Source of the DNA: Acidovorax sp. GBBC 1281
GTDB taxonomy: Bacteria; Pseudomonadota; Gammaproteobacteria; Burkholderiales; Burkholderiaceae_C
Length of the DNA: 64,000 nt
Direction of reading: 5' to 3'
Assembly: GCF_028473645.1 (NCBI RefSeq)
Contig: NZ_CP097269.1
Location: forward strand, 5,169,501 to 5,233,500
The notes below the pieces were generated by a model. That model was given only the letters and a program-made list of their open reading frames with translations. It was not told where the DNA came from and ran no database searches. The position numbers and the translations under genes were made by a program. Shown one piece after another: positions 1-10,594 of the stretch (position 1 is its first letter; each line of letters starts with the position of its first letter).

Positions 1-1562
<1,562 letters not shown>

Positions 1563-1631
1563 GCGACCGCCCCCCGGCCGCCTGCCCGCAGGGCCGGCGC
1601 CGGTGTCTTCCCCGCCCTGCCCCAGGCCCCC

Positions 1632-2810
1632 ATGCGCATCTTTCACATCCACCAGGGCAACGCCACCGAACTGGCCGCCCTGCCCTCCCAGCCCCCGGCC
1701 GCCGGCTTTTACTGGATCTCGTGCACCCGCGCGGCTTTCGGCGAGCAGCTGGGCCTGCAGCAGGCCCAGCTGCAGGCCACCACCGGCCTGCAGCTGGTGG
1801 ACCTGCACGTGTCCGATCTGCTGAACGCGCAGCTGCCATCGCACTACGACTACACCTCGCAATACGACCTGCTGGTGTTCCGCCGCCTGGCGGCCGCCGG
1901 CCCGGGCGCGGCACCGGCCAGCGCAGCCGGCGCGGCCACCGCAGCAAGCCCGCAGGCCGCGCCTCCCGCCGCGCCGGGCCGCATGACGGGCCCACCGGTG
2001 CTGCGCCGCATCGACACCAGCCCTGTGGGATTCGCCGTGTTCGACCAGGTGCTGCTGTCGGTGCACCCGGCCGACTGCGCGGTGCGCGATGCCTATGCGG
2101 CGCGGCTGCTGGCCACCGCGCGGGGGGAGGCCCGGGGCGATGCGCCGCGCGACCACCGGCCGCCGGGCTCCTCGCCCGTGGCGCGCCTGCCGACCTCGCC
2201 CGCCGATCTGATGATGCGCGTGGTCAACCTCATCGTGGACGGCTACCTGGACCTGCGCCGGGAGCTGAGCCGGCAGCTCGACCACTGGCAGGCCGAGCTG
2301 CTCAAGCCCCGGGCGCGCTTCGCCAACTGGAGCGCGCTGCTGGAGGCCCGGCTGGCGCTGCACCAGCTCGACGAAATCTGCGAAGACCAGAACACCGCCG
2401 TGCAGGACTGGATCGATGCGGTGGAGACCTGGCCCGAGCCCGAAACCCCGGCGCTGCAGCGCGAACTGGACCTGCTCAAGGTGCGCAGCCGGGACGTGCT
2501 GGAGCACATCGAGCGCGTGGTGCACCACGTGCGCCGGCTGGAGCAGAGCACCGAGACGGCGGTGCAGATGCATTTCAGCGTGCAGAGCAACCGCACCAAC
2601 GACATCATGCGCACGCTCACGGCGCTCACCGCCGTGTTCCTGCCGCTGAACCTCATCGCGGGCATCTTCGGCATGAACTTCGAGTTCATTCCGCTGGTGC
2701 ACAAGCAGGACGGCTTCTGGTGGGCGATGGGCTCGATGACGGTGATCGCGGTGGCGCTGATCGCGCTGTTCTGGCGCAAGCGTTACCTCGCCCGCACGGG
2801 CCACCACTGA
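1632..2810 (+). CDS. CorA/ZntB-family divalent cation transporter
   Basis: Inner-membrane channel of the CorA superfamily moving Mg2+ or other divalent cations. The 392-aa protein has a large cytosolic N-terminal part, a long helical stalk, and two C-terminal membrane helices. The diagnostic GMN motif sits at about residues 347-349 (GIFGMNFEF) at the end of the first helix, and the chain ends with a basic tail (RKRYLARTGHH). The start ATG 1632 follows hemB by 69 bp, so co-transcription is possible. A proline/alanine-rich stretch near residues 93-120 looks like an unstructured loop. Whether the substrate is Mg2+, Zn2+ or Co2+ cannot be read from the sequence. Confidence 0.85.
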   Translation: MRIFHIHQGNATELAALPSQPPAAGFYWISCTRAAFGEQLGLQQAQLQATTGLQLVDLHVSDLLNAQLPSHYDYTSQYDLLVFRRLAAAGPGAAPASAAGAATAASPQAAPPAAPGRMTGPPVLRRIDTSPVGFAVFDQVLLSVHPADCAVRDAYAARLLATARGEARGDAPRDHRPPGSSPVARLPTSPADLMMRVVNLIVDGYLDLRRELSRQLDHWQAELLKPRARFANWSALLEARLALHQLDEICEDQNTAVQDWIDAVETWPEPETPALQRELDLLKVRSRDVLEHIERVVHHVRRLEQSTETAVQMHFSVQSNRTNDIMRTLTALTAVFLPLNLIAGIFGMNFEFIPLVHKQDGFWWAMGSMTVIAVALIALFWRKRYLARTGHH

Positions 2811-2865
2811 GGGGGCACAGGGCGCCGGGCCCTGCGCGCCGATAGAATCGGCGCCCCTTCGCACA

Positions 2866-3672
2866 TCGACCACCATCAAGATCCTGTCCGGCATCCTGCG
2901 GCCCGGCGGCGGGCGTGTGGAGATCGACGGCCGCCACCCCAGCGACGACCGCGAGCGCCACGTCGCCCGCATCGGCGTGGTGTTCGGCCAGCGCACCCAG
3001 CTGTGGTGGGACCTGCCGGTGGGCGAGGGGTTCGATCTGCTGCGCGACATCTACCGCGTGGACGAGCAGCGCTACCGCCGCGCACGCGACGAGCTGGTCG
3101 CGCTGCTGTCGCTGGAAGGCGTGCTGGCCCAGCCGGTGCGCCAGCTCTCGCTGGGCCAGCGCATGCGCGCCGAGATCGCGGCGGCGCTGCTGCACGAGCC
3201 CGACATCCTGTTCCTCGACGAGCCGACCATCGGCCTGGATGCGCCGTCCAAGCTCGCGGTGCGGGACTTCGTGCGCCGCGCCAACCGCGAGCGCGGCACC
3301 ACCGTGCTGCTCACCACCCACGACATGCACGACATCGAGGCGCTGGCCGAGCGCGTGATCGTGATCGGCCATGGCCGCGTGCTGGCCGACAGCCCGGTCG
3401 AGGCCCTGCGCGCCCAGGTGATGGCCGAGCGGCGCCTGGTGGTCGATTTCGGGCACGACGCGCCCGTGCTGGCGCCGCAGCCCGGCGTGTCGGTCCATGC
3501 GCGCGAAGGCCGCACGCTGGTGCTGGGGTTCGATCCGGCCGTCACCACGGCGCCCGCGCTCATCGCGCAGCTGGTGGCCGCGCACGCCGTGCAGGACATC
3601 CGCCTGGAGGGCCTGGCGATCGAAGAGGTCATCGCCCGCTTCTACGCGCTGCACGGCGCGGCCGAGGCATGA
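2866..3672 (+). pseudogene. ABC-2 exporter ATPase lacking its N-terminus and Walker A
   Basis: Homology begins abruptly at codon 2866 with STTIKILSG, i.e. the Ser right after the GxGK of Walker A. Everything before it, normally about 70 residues, is missing, and the upstream 55 bp encode no GPNGAGK in any frame. The rest is well preserved: VFGQ Q-loop, LSLGQRM signature, ILFLDEPTIGLD Walker B and LTTHD switch. No ATG lies in frame, so only a GTG at 2917 could start a 251-aa product that cannot bind nucleotide normally. The stop overlaps the permease start (ATGA, 3669-3672). It is most likely a deletion derivative; an assembly gap closed wrongly is the alternative. Confidence 0.75.
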
Positions 3673-4370
3673 GGCCACCGCTGGCGCTGCGGCCCTACAC
3701 CGCCGCGTTCGTCTCGCGCTTCCTGCAGATGCTGCAGTACCGCACGGCGGCGCTCGCCGGCTTCGGCACGCAGTGCTGGTGGGGCGGCATCAAGGTGATG
3801 GTGCTGGCCGCGTTCTACGGGGGCGCCGGCGCCTCGGGCGTGCCCATGCCGCTGCAGCAGGCCATCACCTACACCTGGCTGGCGCAGGGGCTGCTGGCGC
3901 TGCTGCCGTGGTCGGGCGACCCGGAGGTGGCGCAGTCCGTGCGCACGGGCGCGGTGGCGTACGACCGGCTTCGGCCGGTGGACGCCTACGGCCTGTGGTT
4001 CGCGCGCAGCGCCGGCTGGATCGCCGCGCGGGTGCTGCTGTCCACCGCACTGGTGATGCTGCTGAACGTGGCGGCCACGGCGGCGCTCAACGAGCGCGGC
4101 ATCAACGCGCTGGCCGTGCCGGCGGTGGTGGTGCTGTCGGGCAACCTGCTGCCGCTGCCCCTGCTGCCCGATGCGTGGCAGTGGGCGCTGATCGCGCAGC
4201 CGCTGGCGGGGCTGCTGGACATTCCGTCGCGCATCCATTCAGGGCACTGGTCCGGCTGGCAGGCCGTGGGCGGGCTGGCCCTGCAGGCCTTCTGGATCGC
4301 CGTGCTGGTGGCGCTGGGCCGTCTGGCGATGCGGCGCACGCTGCGCCACCTCGAAATCCAGGGCGGCTGA
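3669..4370 (+). CDS. ABC-2 family transporter permease (first subunit), shorter than usual
   Basis: Membrane subunit of an uncharacterised ABC-2 export system. The ATG at 3669 overlaps the ATPase stop by 4 bp. The 233-aa protein has the family hallmarks VRTGAVAYDRLRPVDAYGLW after the third helix, LSGNLLPLPLLPD, DIPSRIHSGH and the C-terminal LRHLEIQGG. Compared with my recollection of the family (about 260-270 aa), roughly 30 residues seem to be missing between the ARSAGWIAARV segment and LLSTALVMLLN, an in-frame shortening that would remove about one membrane helix. This length argument is inference. The neighbouring ATPase and second permease are also damaged. Confidence 0.7.
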   Translation: MRPPLALRPYTAAFVSRFLQMLQYRTAALAGFGTQCWWGGIKVMVLAAFYGGAGASGVPMPLQQAITYTWLAQGLLALLPWSGDPEVAQSVRTGAVAYDRLRPVDAYGLWFARSAGWIAARVLLSTALVMLLNVAATAALNERGINALAVPAVVVLSGNLLPLPLLPDAWQWALIAQPLAGLLDIPSRIHSGHWSGWQAVGGLALQAFWIAVLVALGRLAMRRTLRHLEIQGG

Positions 4371-4371
4371 G

Positions 4372-5232
4372 ATGGGATCGTTCGCGCTCTTCATCCGCCT
4401 GGCCGGCGCCTCGCTGCATGCGCAGGCGCGCTACCCCGCCTCCGCCATGCTGATGACACTGGGGCAGTTCCTCGCCACGGGCATCGAGGTGGTCGCGGTG
4501 TGGGCGCTGTTCCACCGCTTCGGCAGCGTGCAGGGCTGGAGCCTGGGCGAGGTGGCGCTGTTCTACGGCCTGGTGAACTGCATGTTCGCGGTGGCGGACG
4601 CACTGGGGCGCGGCTTCGACGTGCTGGGCACCGAGTTCCTGCGCACGGGCGCGTTCGACCGGCTGCTGCTGCGCCCGCAGCCGCTCGCGCTGCAGCTCAT
4701 GGGCCACGACCTGCGCCTGAGCCGGCTGGGGCGGCTGCTGCAGGGGCTGATGGTGGTGGCGTTCGCCACCGCGCAGGCGCCGATCGACTGGACGCCGGCC
4801 ACCCTCGCGCTGGCGGCATGGGCGGTGGCCGGGGGCGTGGCCCTGTTTCTGGGCATCCTGGTGCTGCAGGGCACGCTGGCGTTCTGGACCGTGGAGAGCC
4901 TGGAGATCGCCAACGTCCTCACCTACGGCGGCGTGCAGGCGGCGCAGTACCCGCTGGCGCTCTATGCGCAGTGGTTTCGCCGGCTGCTGACATTCGCCGT
5001 GCCGCTGGCCTGCGTGGCGTATTACCCGGGCCTGGCGATCCTGTCGCACCCCGACCCGTTGGGCGCGCCCGCCTGGGTGGGTTGGGTGTCGCCCGCCGCC
5101 GGCTTCGCCTTCCTGGCCGCCGCCTTCGGGGCCTGGCGCCTGGCGCCTGGGCCTGCGGCACTACGCCTCCACCGGCAACTGAACCCCTTCGAACCCGACC
5201 TGGCAAATAGAGACTTGACATTGTTTGTCTAG
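4372..5232 (+). CDS. ABC-2 family transporter permease (second subunit) with frameshifted C-terminus
   Basis: Second membrane subunit, starting 1 bp after the first permease stop. It shows about six hydrophobic helices and family motifs such as DVLGTEFLRTGAFDRLLLRPQP and PLALYAQWFRRLLTF. After FGAWRLA the reading frame slips: a 7-bp tandem duplication (5135-5148) moves it out of phase, so the expected ending GLRHYASTGN plus TGA at 5180-5182 is replaced by a proline/arginine-rich tail running to 5232. Removing one 7-bp copy restores a 267-aa protein. The tail also runs into the promoter of the next gene. Function is probably lost together with the ATPase. Confidence 0.72.
   Translation: MGSFALFIRLAGASLHAQARYPASAMLMTLGQFLATGIEVVAVWALFHRFGSVQGWSLGEVALFYGLVNCMFAVADALGRGFDVLGTEFLRTGAFDRLLLRPQPLALQLMGHDLRLSRLGRLLQGLMVVAFATAQAPIDWTPATLALAAWAVAGGVALFLGILVLQGTLAFWTVESLEIANVLTYGGVQAAQYPLALYAQWFRRLLTFAVPLACVAYYPGLAILSHPDPLGAPAWVGWVSPAAGFAFLAAAFGAWRLAPGPAALRLHRQLNPFEPDLANRDLTLFV
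5135..5148 (+). repeat. 7-bp tandem duplication causing a frameshift
   Basis: GGCGCCT occurs twice in a row at 5135-5141 and 5142-5148. With a single copy the frame reads AWRLGLRHYASTGN and stops at 5182, a sensible end for this permease family; with two copies the frame is lost. This is typical slipped-strand replication damage. Confidence 0.85.
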
Positions 5233-5243
5233 TCAATTATTGT
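5215..5243 (+). promoter_or_regulatory. Sigma-70-type promoter with an inverted repeat, upstream of the MarR gene
   Basis: TTGACA at 5215-5220 is followed after exactly 17 bp by TATTGT at 5238-5243. The start codon of the MarR gene is at 5251, only 8 bp past the -10, so the transcript would be leaderless or nearly so. TTGAC (5215-5219) and GTCAA (5232-5236) form an inverted repeat spanning the -35 and spacer, a plausible autoregulatory operator for the MarR protein. Confidence 0.75.
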
Positions 5244-5250
5244 TCAGGCC

Positions 5251-5781
5251 ATGATCGACGCCCAAAAAACCGATGCCAGCCGCCTGCCGCCCGCCCCGCT
5301 CACCGTGGCGGGCATTCCGTTTCTGGTGGAAGAAAGCATCGGCTACCAGATGCGTCGCATCGTGTGCATCGTCGCCAGCGAGATCGAGCGCCGCATGGAG
5401 CCCCTGGGCCTGACCGATGCGCAATGGAAACCGCTGCTGCGCCTGTACCTGAACCACGAGAACACGGTCGCGGGCCTGGCGCGGCTGTGCCAGCTCGACG
5501 CCGGCGGCATGACCCGCCTGCTCGACCGGCTGGAGGCCAAGGGCCTGTGCTCCCGCACGCGCTCGGTGGAAGACCGCCGGGTCGTGCACATCGAACTCAC
5601 GCCCGAAGGGCATGCGGCAGCCGCGCAGATCCCCGACATCCTGGGCAACGTGCAGCAGGTGTGCGCCCAGGGCTTCCAGCCGGCCGAGTACCGCCAATTG
5701 CAGGACTTCCTGCAACGCATCCACGGCAACCTGCAGACGCTGGGGGCGGCGGCCGACACCGCCACGCCCCGCCCATCCTGA
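5251..5781 (+). CDS. MarR/EmrR-family transcriptional regulator
   Basis: 176-aa winged-helix repressor. The DNA-binding part is visible around residues 60-120: WKPLLRLYLN, LARLCQLDAGGMTRLLDRLEAKGL as recognition region, and the wing SVEDRRVVHIELTPEG. It sits directly upstream of, and in line with, the tripartite efflux genes nodT-emrA-emrB, the same arrangement as EmrR control of EmrAB. The inferred role is ligand-released repression of its own operon. A good promoter with a TTGAC/GTCAA inverted repeat lies just before the start. The inducer is unknown. Confidence 0.9.
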   Translation: MIDAQKTDASRLPPAPLTVAGIPFLVEESIGYQMRRIVCIVASEIERRMEPLGLTDAQWKPLLRLYLNHENTVAGLARLCQLDAGGMTRLLDRLEAKGLCSRTRSVEDRRVVHIELTPEGHAAAAQIPDILGNVQQVCAQGFQPAEYRQLQDFLQRIHGNLQTLGAAADTATPRPS

Positions 5782-5794
5782 GAGTCAGTCCACC

Positions 5795-7381
5795 ATGAAC
5801 GCCACCTTTCCCTCCACGCCCGCCGCAGCCGATGCGGCCTCGGCCCGCGACGCCGCGGCGCCCGACACCCCCAGCTCGCTGCGCGGCGCGCTGCAATATT
5901 TCGCCACGCTGGCCATCGCGCTGGCAGCCCTGCCGGGCCTCACGGCCTGCGCCGACATGTCCGGCATCGCGCCGCACGCGCAGATGCGCGATGCCGCCTC
6001 GCTCGGCCTCGCGGCGCCGGCCGCCGGTGCCGCGGCGCAGAAGTCCTTCGCCGAAGCCACGCTGCCCACGGACTGGTGGCTGGGCTTCGGCGACGGCCAG
6101 CTCGATGCGCTCATCGACCGCGCCCTGGCCACCAACCCCAACCTGAAGCTCACCGAGGCGCGCATCGCCCGCGCCCAGGCCTTCATCGAGACCGCCCGCG
6201 CGGCCGACGGCCCGCAGCTCAACGGCAGCCTGGACGTGAACCGGCAGCTCTACAGCGCCAACGGCCCCTACCCGCCGCCGCTGGCTGGCAGCGTGCTCAA
6301 CAGCGGCACGGCGCGCCTGTCGGGCAGCTGGGAGATCGACTTCTTCGGCAAGAACCGCGCCGCGCTCGAATCCGCCCTGGGCAGCGCCAATGCCGCGCAG
6401 GCCGACGCCCAGGCCGCGCGCCTGCTGCTGGCCAGCAACGTGACGCGCAGCTATTTCCAGCTGGCGCGCCTGAAGGCCCAGCTGGGCGTGGCTGAACGCA
6501 CGCTGGCCCAGCGCAACGAAACGCTGCGCCTGGTGCGCGACCGCGTGGATGCGGGCCTGGACACCCTGCTGGAGCGGCGCCAGAGCGAAGGCGGCCTGCC
6601 CGAGGCGCGCCAGCAGATCGAGGCGATCCAGGAGCAGATCGCCCTCACCCGCAATGCCCTGGGCGCGCTGGTGGGTCAGCCAAATGCCGCGAACGCCCTA
6701 GATTTTCCTGCCCTGGATGCTATTCATTCGATAGCAATCCCCAGCACGCTGCCAGCCGACCTGCTGGGCCGGCGGCCCGACGTGGCCGCCGCGCGCTGGC
6801 GCGTGGAGGCCGCCACCCAGGACGTGGCCGTGGCCAAGGCGCAGTTCTATCCGAACGTGAACCTGACGGCCTTCCTGGGCCTGTCGTCGATCGGGCTGGA
6901 CCGCTTCGCCGAGGCCGGCAGCAAGGAGTGGGGCATCGGCCCGGCGATCCGCCTGCCGATCTTCGACTCGGGCCGCCTGCGCGCCAACCTGCGCGGCAAG
7001 GCCGCCGACGTGGATGCGGCGGTCGAGAGCTACAACGCCGCGCTGCTGGATGCCGTGCATGACGCGGCCGACCAGCTCGCCTCGGCCCGCTCCATCGACC
7101 GCCAGCAGGCCGAGCAGCGCCATGCCCAGGAGGCCGCCGAGGCCGCCTACGACATCGCCCGCCAGCGCTACCAGACGGGCCTGGGCAACTACCTGAACGT
7201 GCTCACCGCCGAGACGGCCGTGCTGCTACAGCGCCGCCAGGCCGTGGACCTGGAGGCACGCCGCCTGGACACCCAGGTCGCGCTCATCCGCGCCCTGGGC
7301 GGTGGCTACGCCGCCACCACGCCCGGCGCCGCGGGTGCCGTGGCCACAGCGGCCCCTGCCGCTGCCACCGCCGCGCACTGA
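5795..7381 (+). CDS. Outer membrane efflux lipoprotein, NodT/OprM family
   Basis: Trimeric outer-membrane channel of a tripartite drug pump. The start at ATG 5795, 13 bp after the regulator, gives 528 aa with a hydrophobic segment ending in LTAC (Cys52), a lipobox preceded by an unusually long N-terminal extension. The two outer-membrane-efflux repeats are clear (NPNLKLTEARIARAQAF and the second repeat after LLGRRPDVAAARWRVEAA). Residues about 300-316 are encoded by an AT-rich dispersed repeat copy (6695-6738) inserted in frame between the two halves. It is the first structural gene of the efflux operon, followed by emrA after 60 bp. Confidence 0.92.
   Translation: MNATFPSTPAAADAASARDAAAPDTPSSLRGALQYFATLAIALAALPGLTACADMSGIAPHAQMRDAASLGLAAPAAGAAAQKSFAEATLPTDWWLGFGDGQLDALIDRALATNPNLKLTEARIARAQAFIETARAADGPQLNGSLDVNRQLYSANGPYPPPLAGSVLNSGTARLSGSWEIDFFGKNRAALESALGSANAAQADAQAARLLLASNVTRSYFQLARLKAQLGVAERTLAQRNETLRLVRDRVDAGLDTLLERRQSEGGLPEARQQIEAIQEQIALTRNALGALVGQPNAANALDFPALDAIHSIAIPSTLPADLLGRRPDVAAARWRVEAATQDVAVAKAQFYPNVNLTAFLGLSSIGLDRFAEAGSKEWGIGPAIRLPIFDSGRLRANLRGKAADVDAAVESYNAALLDAVHDAADQLASARSIDRQQAEQRHAQEAAEAAYDIARQRYQTGLGNYLNVLTAETAVLLQRRQAVDLEARRLDTQVALIRALGGGYAATTPGAAGAVATAAPAAATAAH
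6695..6738 (-). repeat. Dispersed AT-rich repeat, copy A (inside the efflux channel gene)
   Basis: Contains GCTAT-N7-ATAGC (6719-6735) with a CCCTAG-bearing tail at 6696-6701, matching the other copies at 12283, 35780, 38921, 60693 and 62861 when read on the minus strand. Here it is read through in frame, encoding roughly LDFPALDAIHSIAI. Confidence 0.6.
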
Positions 7382-7441
7382 GCCGCCCGCCACCCCTTTT
7401 TACCGCACCGAACACCTTCCCGACCGCGAGGAGCCCTTTCC

Positions 7442-8743
7442 ATGAACGCACCGCAAACCCCCGCCACCACGCCCGCAGACCCCGGCGCCGCCAAGGCCCG
7501 CCGCCGCAAGGCCCTGATCTCGCTCGCCGCCGTCGTGGTGGTGGCGGGCGGCGCCTGGGGCGTGTACGACTGGCTGGTGGCCAGCCACTACGAAGACACC
7601 GACAACGCCTACGTGCAGGGCAATGTCATCCAGATCACGCCGCAGACGGGCGGCACCGTGATGTCCATCCTGGCCGACGACACCGACTTCGTGAAGGCCG
7701 GCGCCGCGCTGGTCAAGCTCGACCCCGCGGATGCCAGCGTGGCGCTGGAGCAGGCCGAGGCGGGCCTGGCCCAGGCGGTGCGTCAGGCGCGCACGCTCTA
7801 TGCCAACAACGGCTCGCTCAACGCGCAGATCAGCCTGCGCCAGGCGGACGTGGCCAAGGCCCGCTCCGATATCGCCCGCGCCACCGACGACCTGCGCCGC
7901 CGCCAGGCCCTGTCGGGCAACGGCGCCGTGTCCAAGGAAGAGTTGAACCACGCCCAGAGCCAGCTCGACGCGGCCCGTACCGCGCTGGCCGCGGCCGAGG
8001 CCGGCGTGGTGTCAGCGCGCGAGCAGCTCGCCAGCAACCAGTCGCTCACCCAGGGCATCTCGGTGGACCAGAACCCCAACGTGCTGGCCGCCGCCGGCAA
8101 GGTGCGCGAGGCCTACCTGGCCGCCCGCCGCACCGACCTGCCCGCCCCCGTGGACGGCTACGTGGCGCGCCGCACCGTGCAGCTGGGCCAGCGCGTGGCC
8201 GCCGGCACGCCGCTCATGACCGTGGTGCCGCTCAACCAAGTGTGGGTGGATGCGAACTTCAAGGAAAACCAGCTGCGCAACCTGCGCCTGGGCCAGCCCG
8301 CCAGGCTCACGGCCGACCTGTACGGCAAGAAGGTGGAGTACACCGGCACCATCGCCGGCATGGGCGTGGGCACGGGCTCGGCCTTCGCGCTGCTGCCCGC
8401 GCAGAACGCCACCGGCAACTGGATCAAGGTGGTGCAGCGCGTGCCGGTGCACATCGCGATCGACACCGAGCAATTGCGCACCCACCCGCTGCGCGTGGGG
8501 CTGTCCATGGACGTGAAGGTGGACACGCAGGACCGCAGCGGCCACCTGCTGGCCGACGCGCCGCGCACCCAGGCCGTGGCGCAGACCGCGGTGTACGACG
8601 ACCTGGACAAGGGCGCCGGTGCCGACGTGGCCCGCATCATCGCGGCCAACGCCGGCCCGGGCTACAAGCCCACGCTGGCCGCCGCGCCGGCCAAGGGCGC
8701 GTCGCAGGTCGCCATGGCGCCGGCCACGACCGCGTCGCACTGA
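7442..8743 (+). CDS. emrA: EmrA-type membrane fusion protein (HlyD family)
   Basis: Periplasmic adaptor linking the MFS pump EmrB to the outer-membrane channel. The 433-aa protein has a short cytosolic N-terminus, one membrane helix (about residues 25-45, LISLAAVVVVAGGAWGVYDWL), the lipoyl half-motif DNAYVQGNVIQITPQTGGTV, a coiled-coil hairpin in the middle, the second lipoyl half (DLPAPVDGYVARRTVQLGQ) and a beta-barrel part (VWVDANFKENQLRNLRLGQ). It stands between the channel and emrB in one operon. The C-terminal 50 residues are Ala/Pro-rich and probably disordered. Substrate range is not predictable. Confidence 0.92.
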   Translation: MNAPQTPATTPADPGAAKARRRKALISLAAVVVVAGGAWGVYDWLVASHYEDTDNAYVQGNVIQITPQTGGTVMSILADDTDFVKAGAALVKLDPADASVALEQAEAGLAQAVRQARTLYANNGSLNAQISLRQADVAKARSDIARATDDLRRRQALSGNGAVSKEELNHAQSQLDAARTALAAAEAGVVSAREQLASNQSLTQGISVDQNPNVLAAAGKVREAYLAARRTDLPAPVDGYVARRTVQLGQRVAAGTPLMTVVPLNQVWVDANFKENQLRNLRLGQPARLTADLYGKKVEYTGTIAGMGVGTGSAFALLPAQNATGNWIKVVQRVPVHIAIDTEQLRTHPLRVGLSMDVKVDTQDRSGHLLADAPRTQAVAQTAVYDDLDKGAGADVARIIAANAGPGYKPTLAAAPAKGASQVAMAPATTASH

Positions 8744-8845
8744 CCCTGCGGACCGCCCCGGCGGCGCCTCGCCCCCCCAAGACAGACCCTCTGCGCACCG
8801 CCGCAGCGGGCCAGCCGTAGAACCACTCCCACAACACGCTGACCC

Positions 8846-10414
8846 ATGTCTTCCCCCAACACCCCTGCGCCCCAGGCGCCGCCGCCCCTCGAAGGCAGCG
8901 CGCGCATGTGGGGCACGCTGGCCCTCTCGGCCGCGACGTTCATGAACGTGCTGGACACGTCCATCGCCAACGTGTCCCTGCCCGCCATCGCGGGCGACCT
9001 GGGCGTGAGCCCCACGCAAGGCACCTGGGTCATCACCAGCTTCGCGGTGGCCAATGCCATCGCGGTGCCGCTGACGGGCTGGCTGTCGCAGCGCTTCGGG
9101 CAGGTGCGCCTGTTCGTGGCCAGCGTGACGCTGTTCGTGATCGCCTCGCTGCTGTGCGGCATCGCACCCAACATGGCCACGCTGATCGCCTTCCGCGCGC
9201 TGCAGGGCTTCGTGGCCGGGCCGATGATTCCGCTGTCGCAGTCGCTGCTGCTGTCCAGCTACCCGAAGGCGCTGGCCGGGCTGGCGATGGCGATGTGGTC
9301 GATGACCACGCTCGTCGCGCCGGTGATGGGGCCGCTCCTGGGCGGCTGGATCACCGACAACATGAGCTGGCCGTGGATCTTCTACATCAACGTGCCGGTG
9401 GGCATCATGGCCGTGCTGGTCACCTGGAGCATCTTCCACAAGCGCGAATCCGAGCGGCGGGCGCTGCCCATCGACTCCATCGGCCTGGCGCTGCTGGTGA
9501 TCTGGGTCGCGGCCATGCAGGTGATGCTGGACATCGGCAAGGAGCACGACTGGTTCGCCTCGCCCTGGGTGGTGGCGTGCGGCGTGGTGGCGGTGGTGGG
9601 TTTTGCCGCCTTCATGATCTGGGAGCGCGGCGAGCCGCACCCGGTGGTGGACCTCACGCTGTTCCGCATCCGCAACTTCTGGGCCGGCGCGCTGGCCACG
9701 TCGGTGGGCTACGGCCTGTTCTTCGGCAACGTGGTGCTGCTGCCGCTGTGGCTGCAGCAGTACATGGGCTACACCGCCACGCAGGCCGGCGAGGTGCTGG
9801 CGCCGGTGGGGCTGCTGGCGCTGGTGCTCTCGCCCGTGGTGGGCAAGAACATCGCCAAGGTGGACCCGCGGCGCTTCGCCACCTTCGCGTTCCTGGTGTT
9901 CGCGCTGGTGCTGTGGATGCGCTCGCGGTTCAACACCCAGGCCGACCTGACCACGATCATGGTGCCCACGATCATCCAGGGCATCGCCATGGCGTTCTTC
10001 TTCATCCCGCTGGTGACGATCACGCTGTCGGAGATCACACCCGCGCGCATTCCGTCGGCCTCGGGGCTGTCGAACTTCATGCGCATCACGGCCGGGGCCA
10101 TCGGAACCTCGGTCTCGACCACGCTGTGGGAGCGGCGCGCCACGCTGCACCATGCCCAGCTCACCGAAGGGCTGCAGCAGGGCGGCGTGGCCGTCACGCA
10201 GACGCTGCAGGGGCTGCAGGCGGGCGGCCTCACGCCCGAGCAGGCGCTGGCGCAGGTGGAACGCATGGTGAACCAGCAGGCCTTCATGCTGGCCGCCAAC
10301 GACATCTTCTATGCGTCGGCCGTGCTGTTCCTGCTGCTGATTCCGCTGGTCTGGCTGGCCCACCCGGTGCGTCCCAGCGCCGGCAGCGCGGACGCCGCGG
10401 CCGGCGCGCACTGA
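8846..10414 (+). CDS. emrB: EmrB-type multidrug transporter (MFS, DHA2 family, 14 helices)
   Basis: Proton-driven drug exporter in the inner membrane. The 522-aa length and about 14 hydrophobic helices fit DHA2. Family landmarks: LDTSIANVSLPAIAGDLGVS in helix 1, LTGWLSQRFGQVRLF (motif A region), RALQGFVAGPMIPLSQSLL, and MGPLLGGWITDNMSWPWIFYINVP (motif C/D). It is the last gene of the marR-nodT-emrA-emrB set, 102 bp after emrA, and should form the tripartite pump with them. No terminator is obvious before the next gene at 10595. Confidence 0.93.
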   Translation: MSSPNTPAPQAPPPLEGSARMWGTLALSAATFMNVLDTSIANVSLPAIAGDLGVSPTQGTWVITSFAVANAIAVPLTGWLSQRFGQVRLFVASVTLFVIASLLCGIAPNMATLIAFRALQGFVAGPMIPLSQSLLLSSYPKALAGLAMAMWSMTTLVAPVMGPLLGGWITDNMSWPWIFYINVPVGIMAVLVTWSIFHKRESERRALPIDSIGLALLVIWVAAMQVMLDIGKEHDWFASPWVVACGVVAVVGFAAFMIWERGEPHPVVDLTLFRIRNFWAGALATSVGYGLFFGNVVLLPLWLQQYMGYTATQAGEVLAPVGLLALVLSPVVGKNIAKVDPRRFATFAFLVFALVLWMRSRFNTQADLTTIMVPTIIQGIAMAFFFIPLVTITLSEITPARIPSASGLSNFMRITAGAIGTSVSTTLWERRATLHHAQLTEGLQQGGVAVTQTLQGLQAGGLTPEQALAQVERMVNQQAFMLAANDIFYASAVLFLLLIPLVWLAHPVRPSAGSADAAAGAH

Positions 10415-10594
10415 GGCCGGGGGGCCGGGGCGACTGTTTGTTGCGCCACGGCCTCACTCCGGGGCATTCGCGCGGGCACCAAGCCGCCTGCGCAGGCGAT
10501 GTCATCACGGGTTCATCCGGGATTTCTACAAACGCGGGGCTGCCACCGGCATCCGCCGGCCGCCGGCCCCTGCGTCAAAAAATCCAGATAACCC

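Noticed and set aside
2811..2866. Possible Walker A of the ABC ATPase in another frame
   Set aside because: All three forward frames were read; none gives a GxxGxGK motif, so a simple frameshift does not explain the missing N-terminus.
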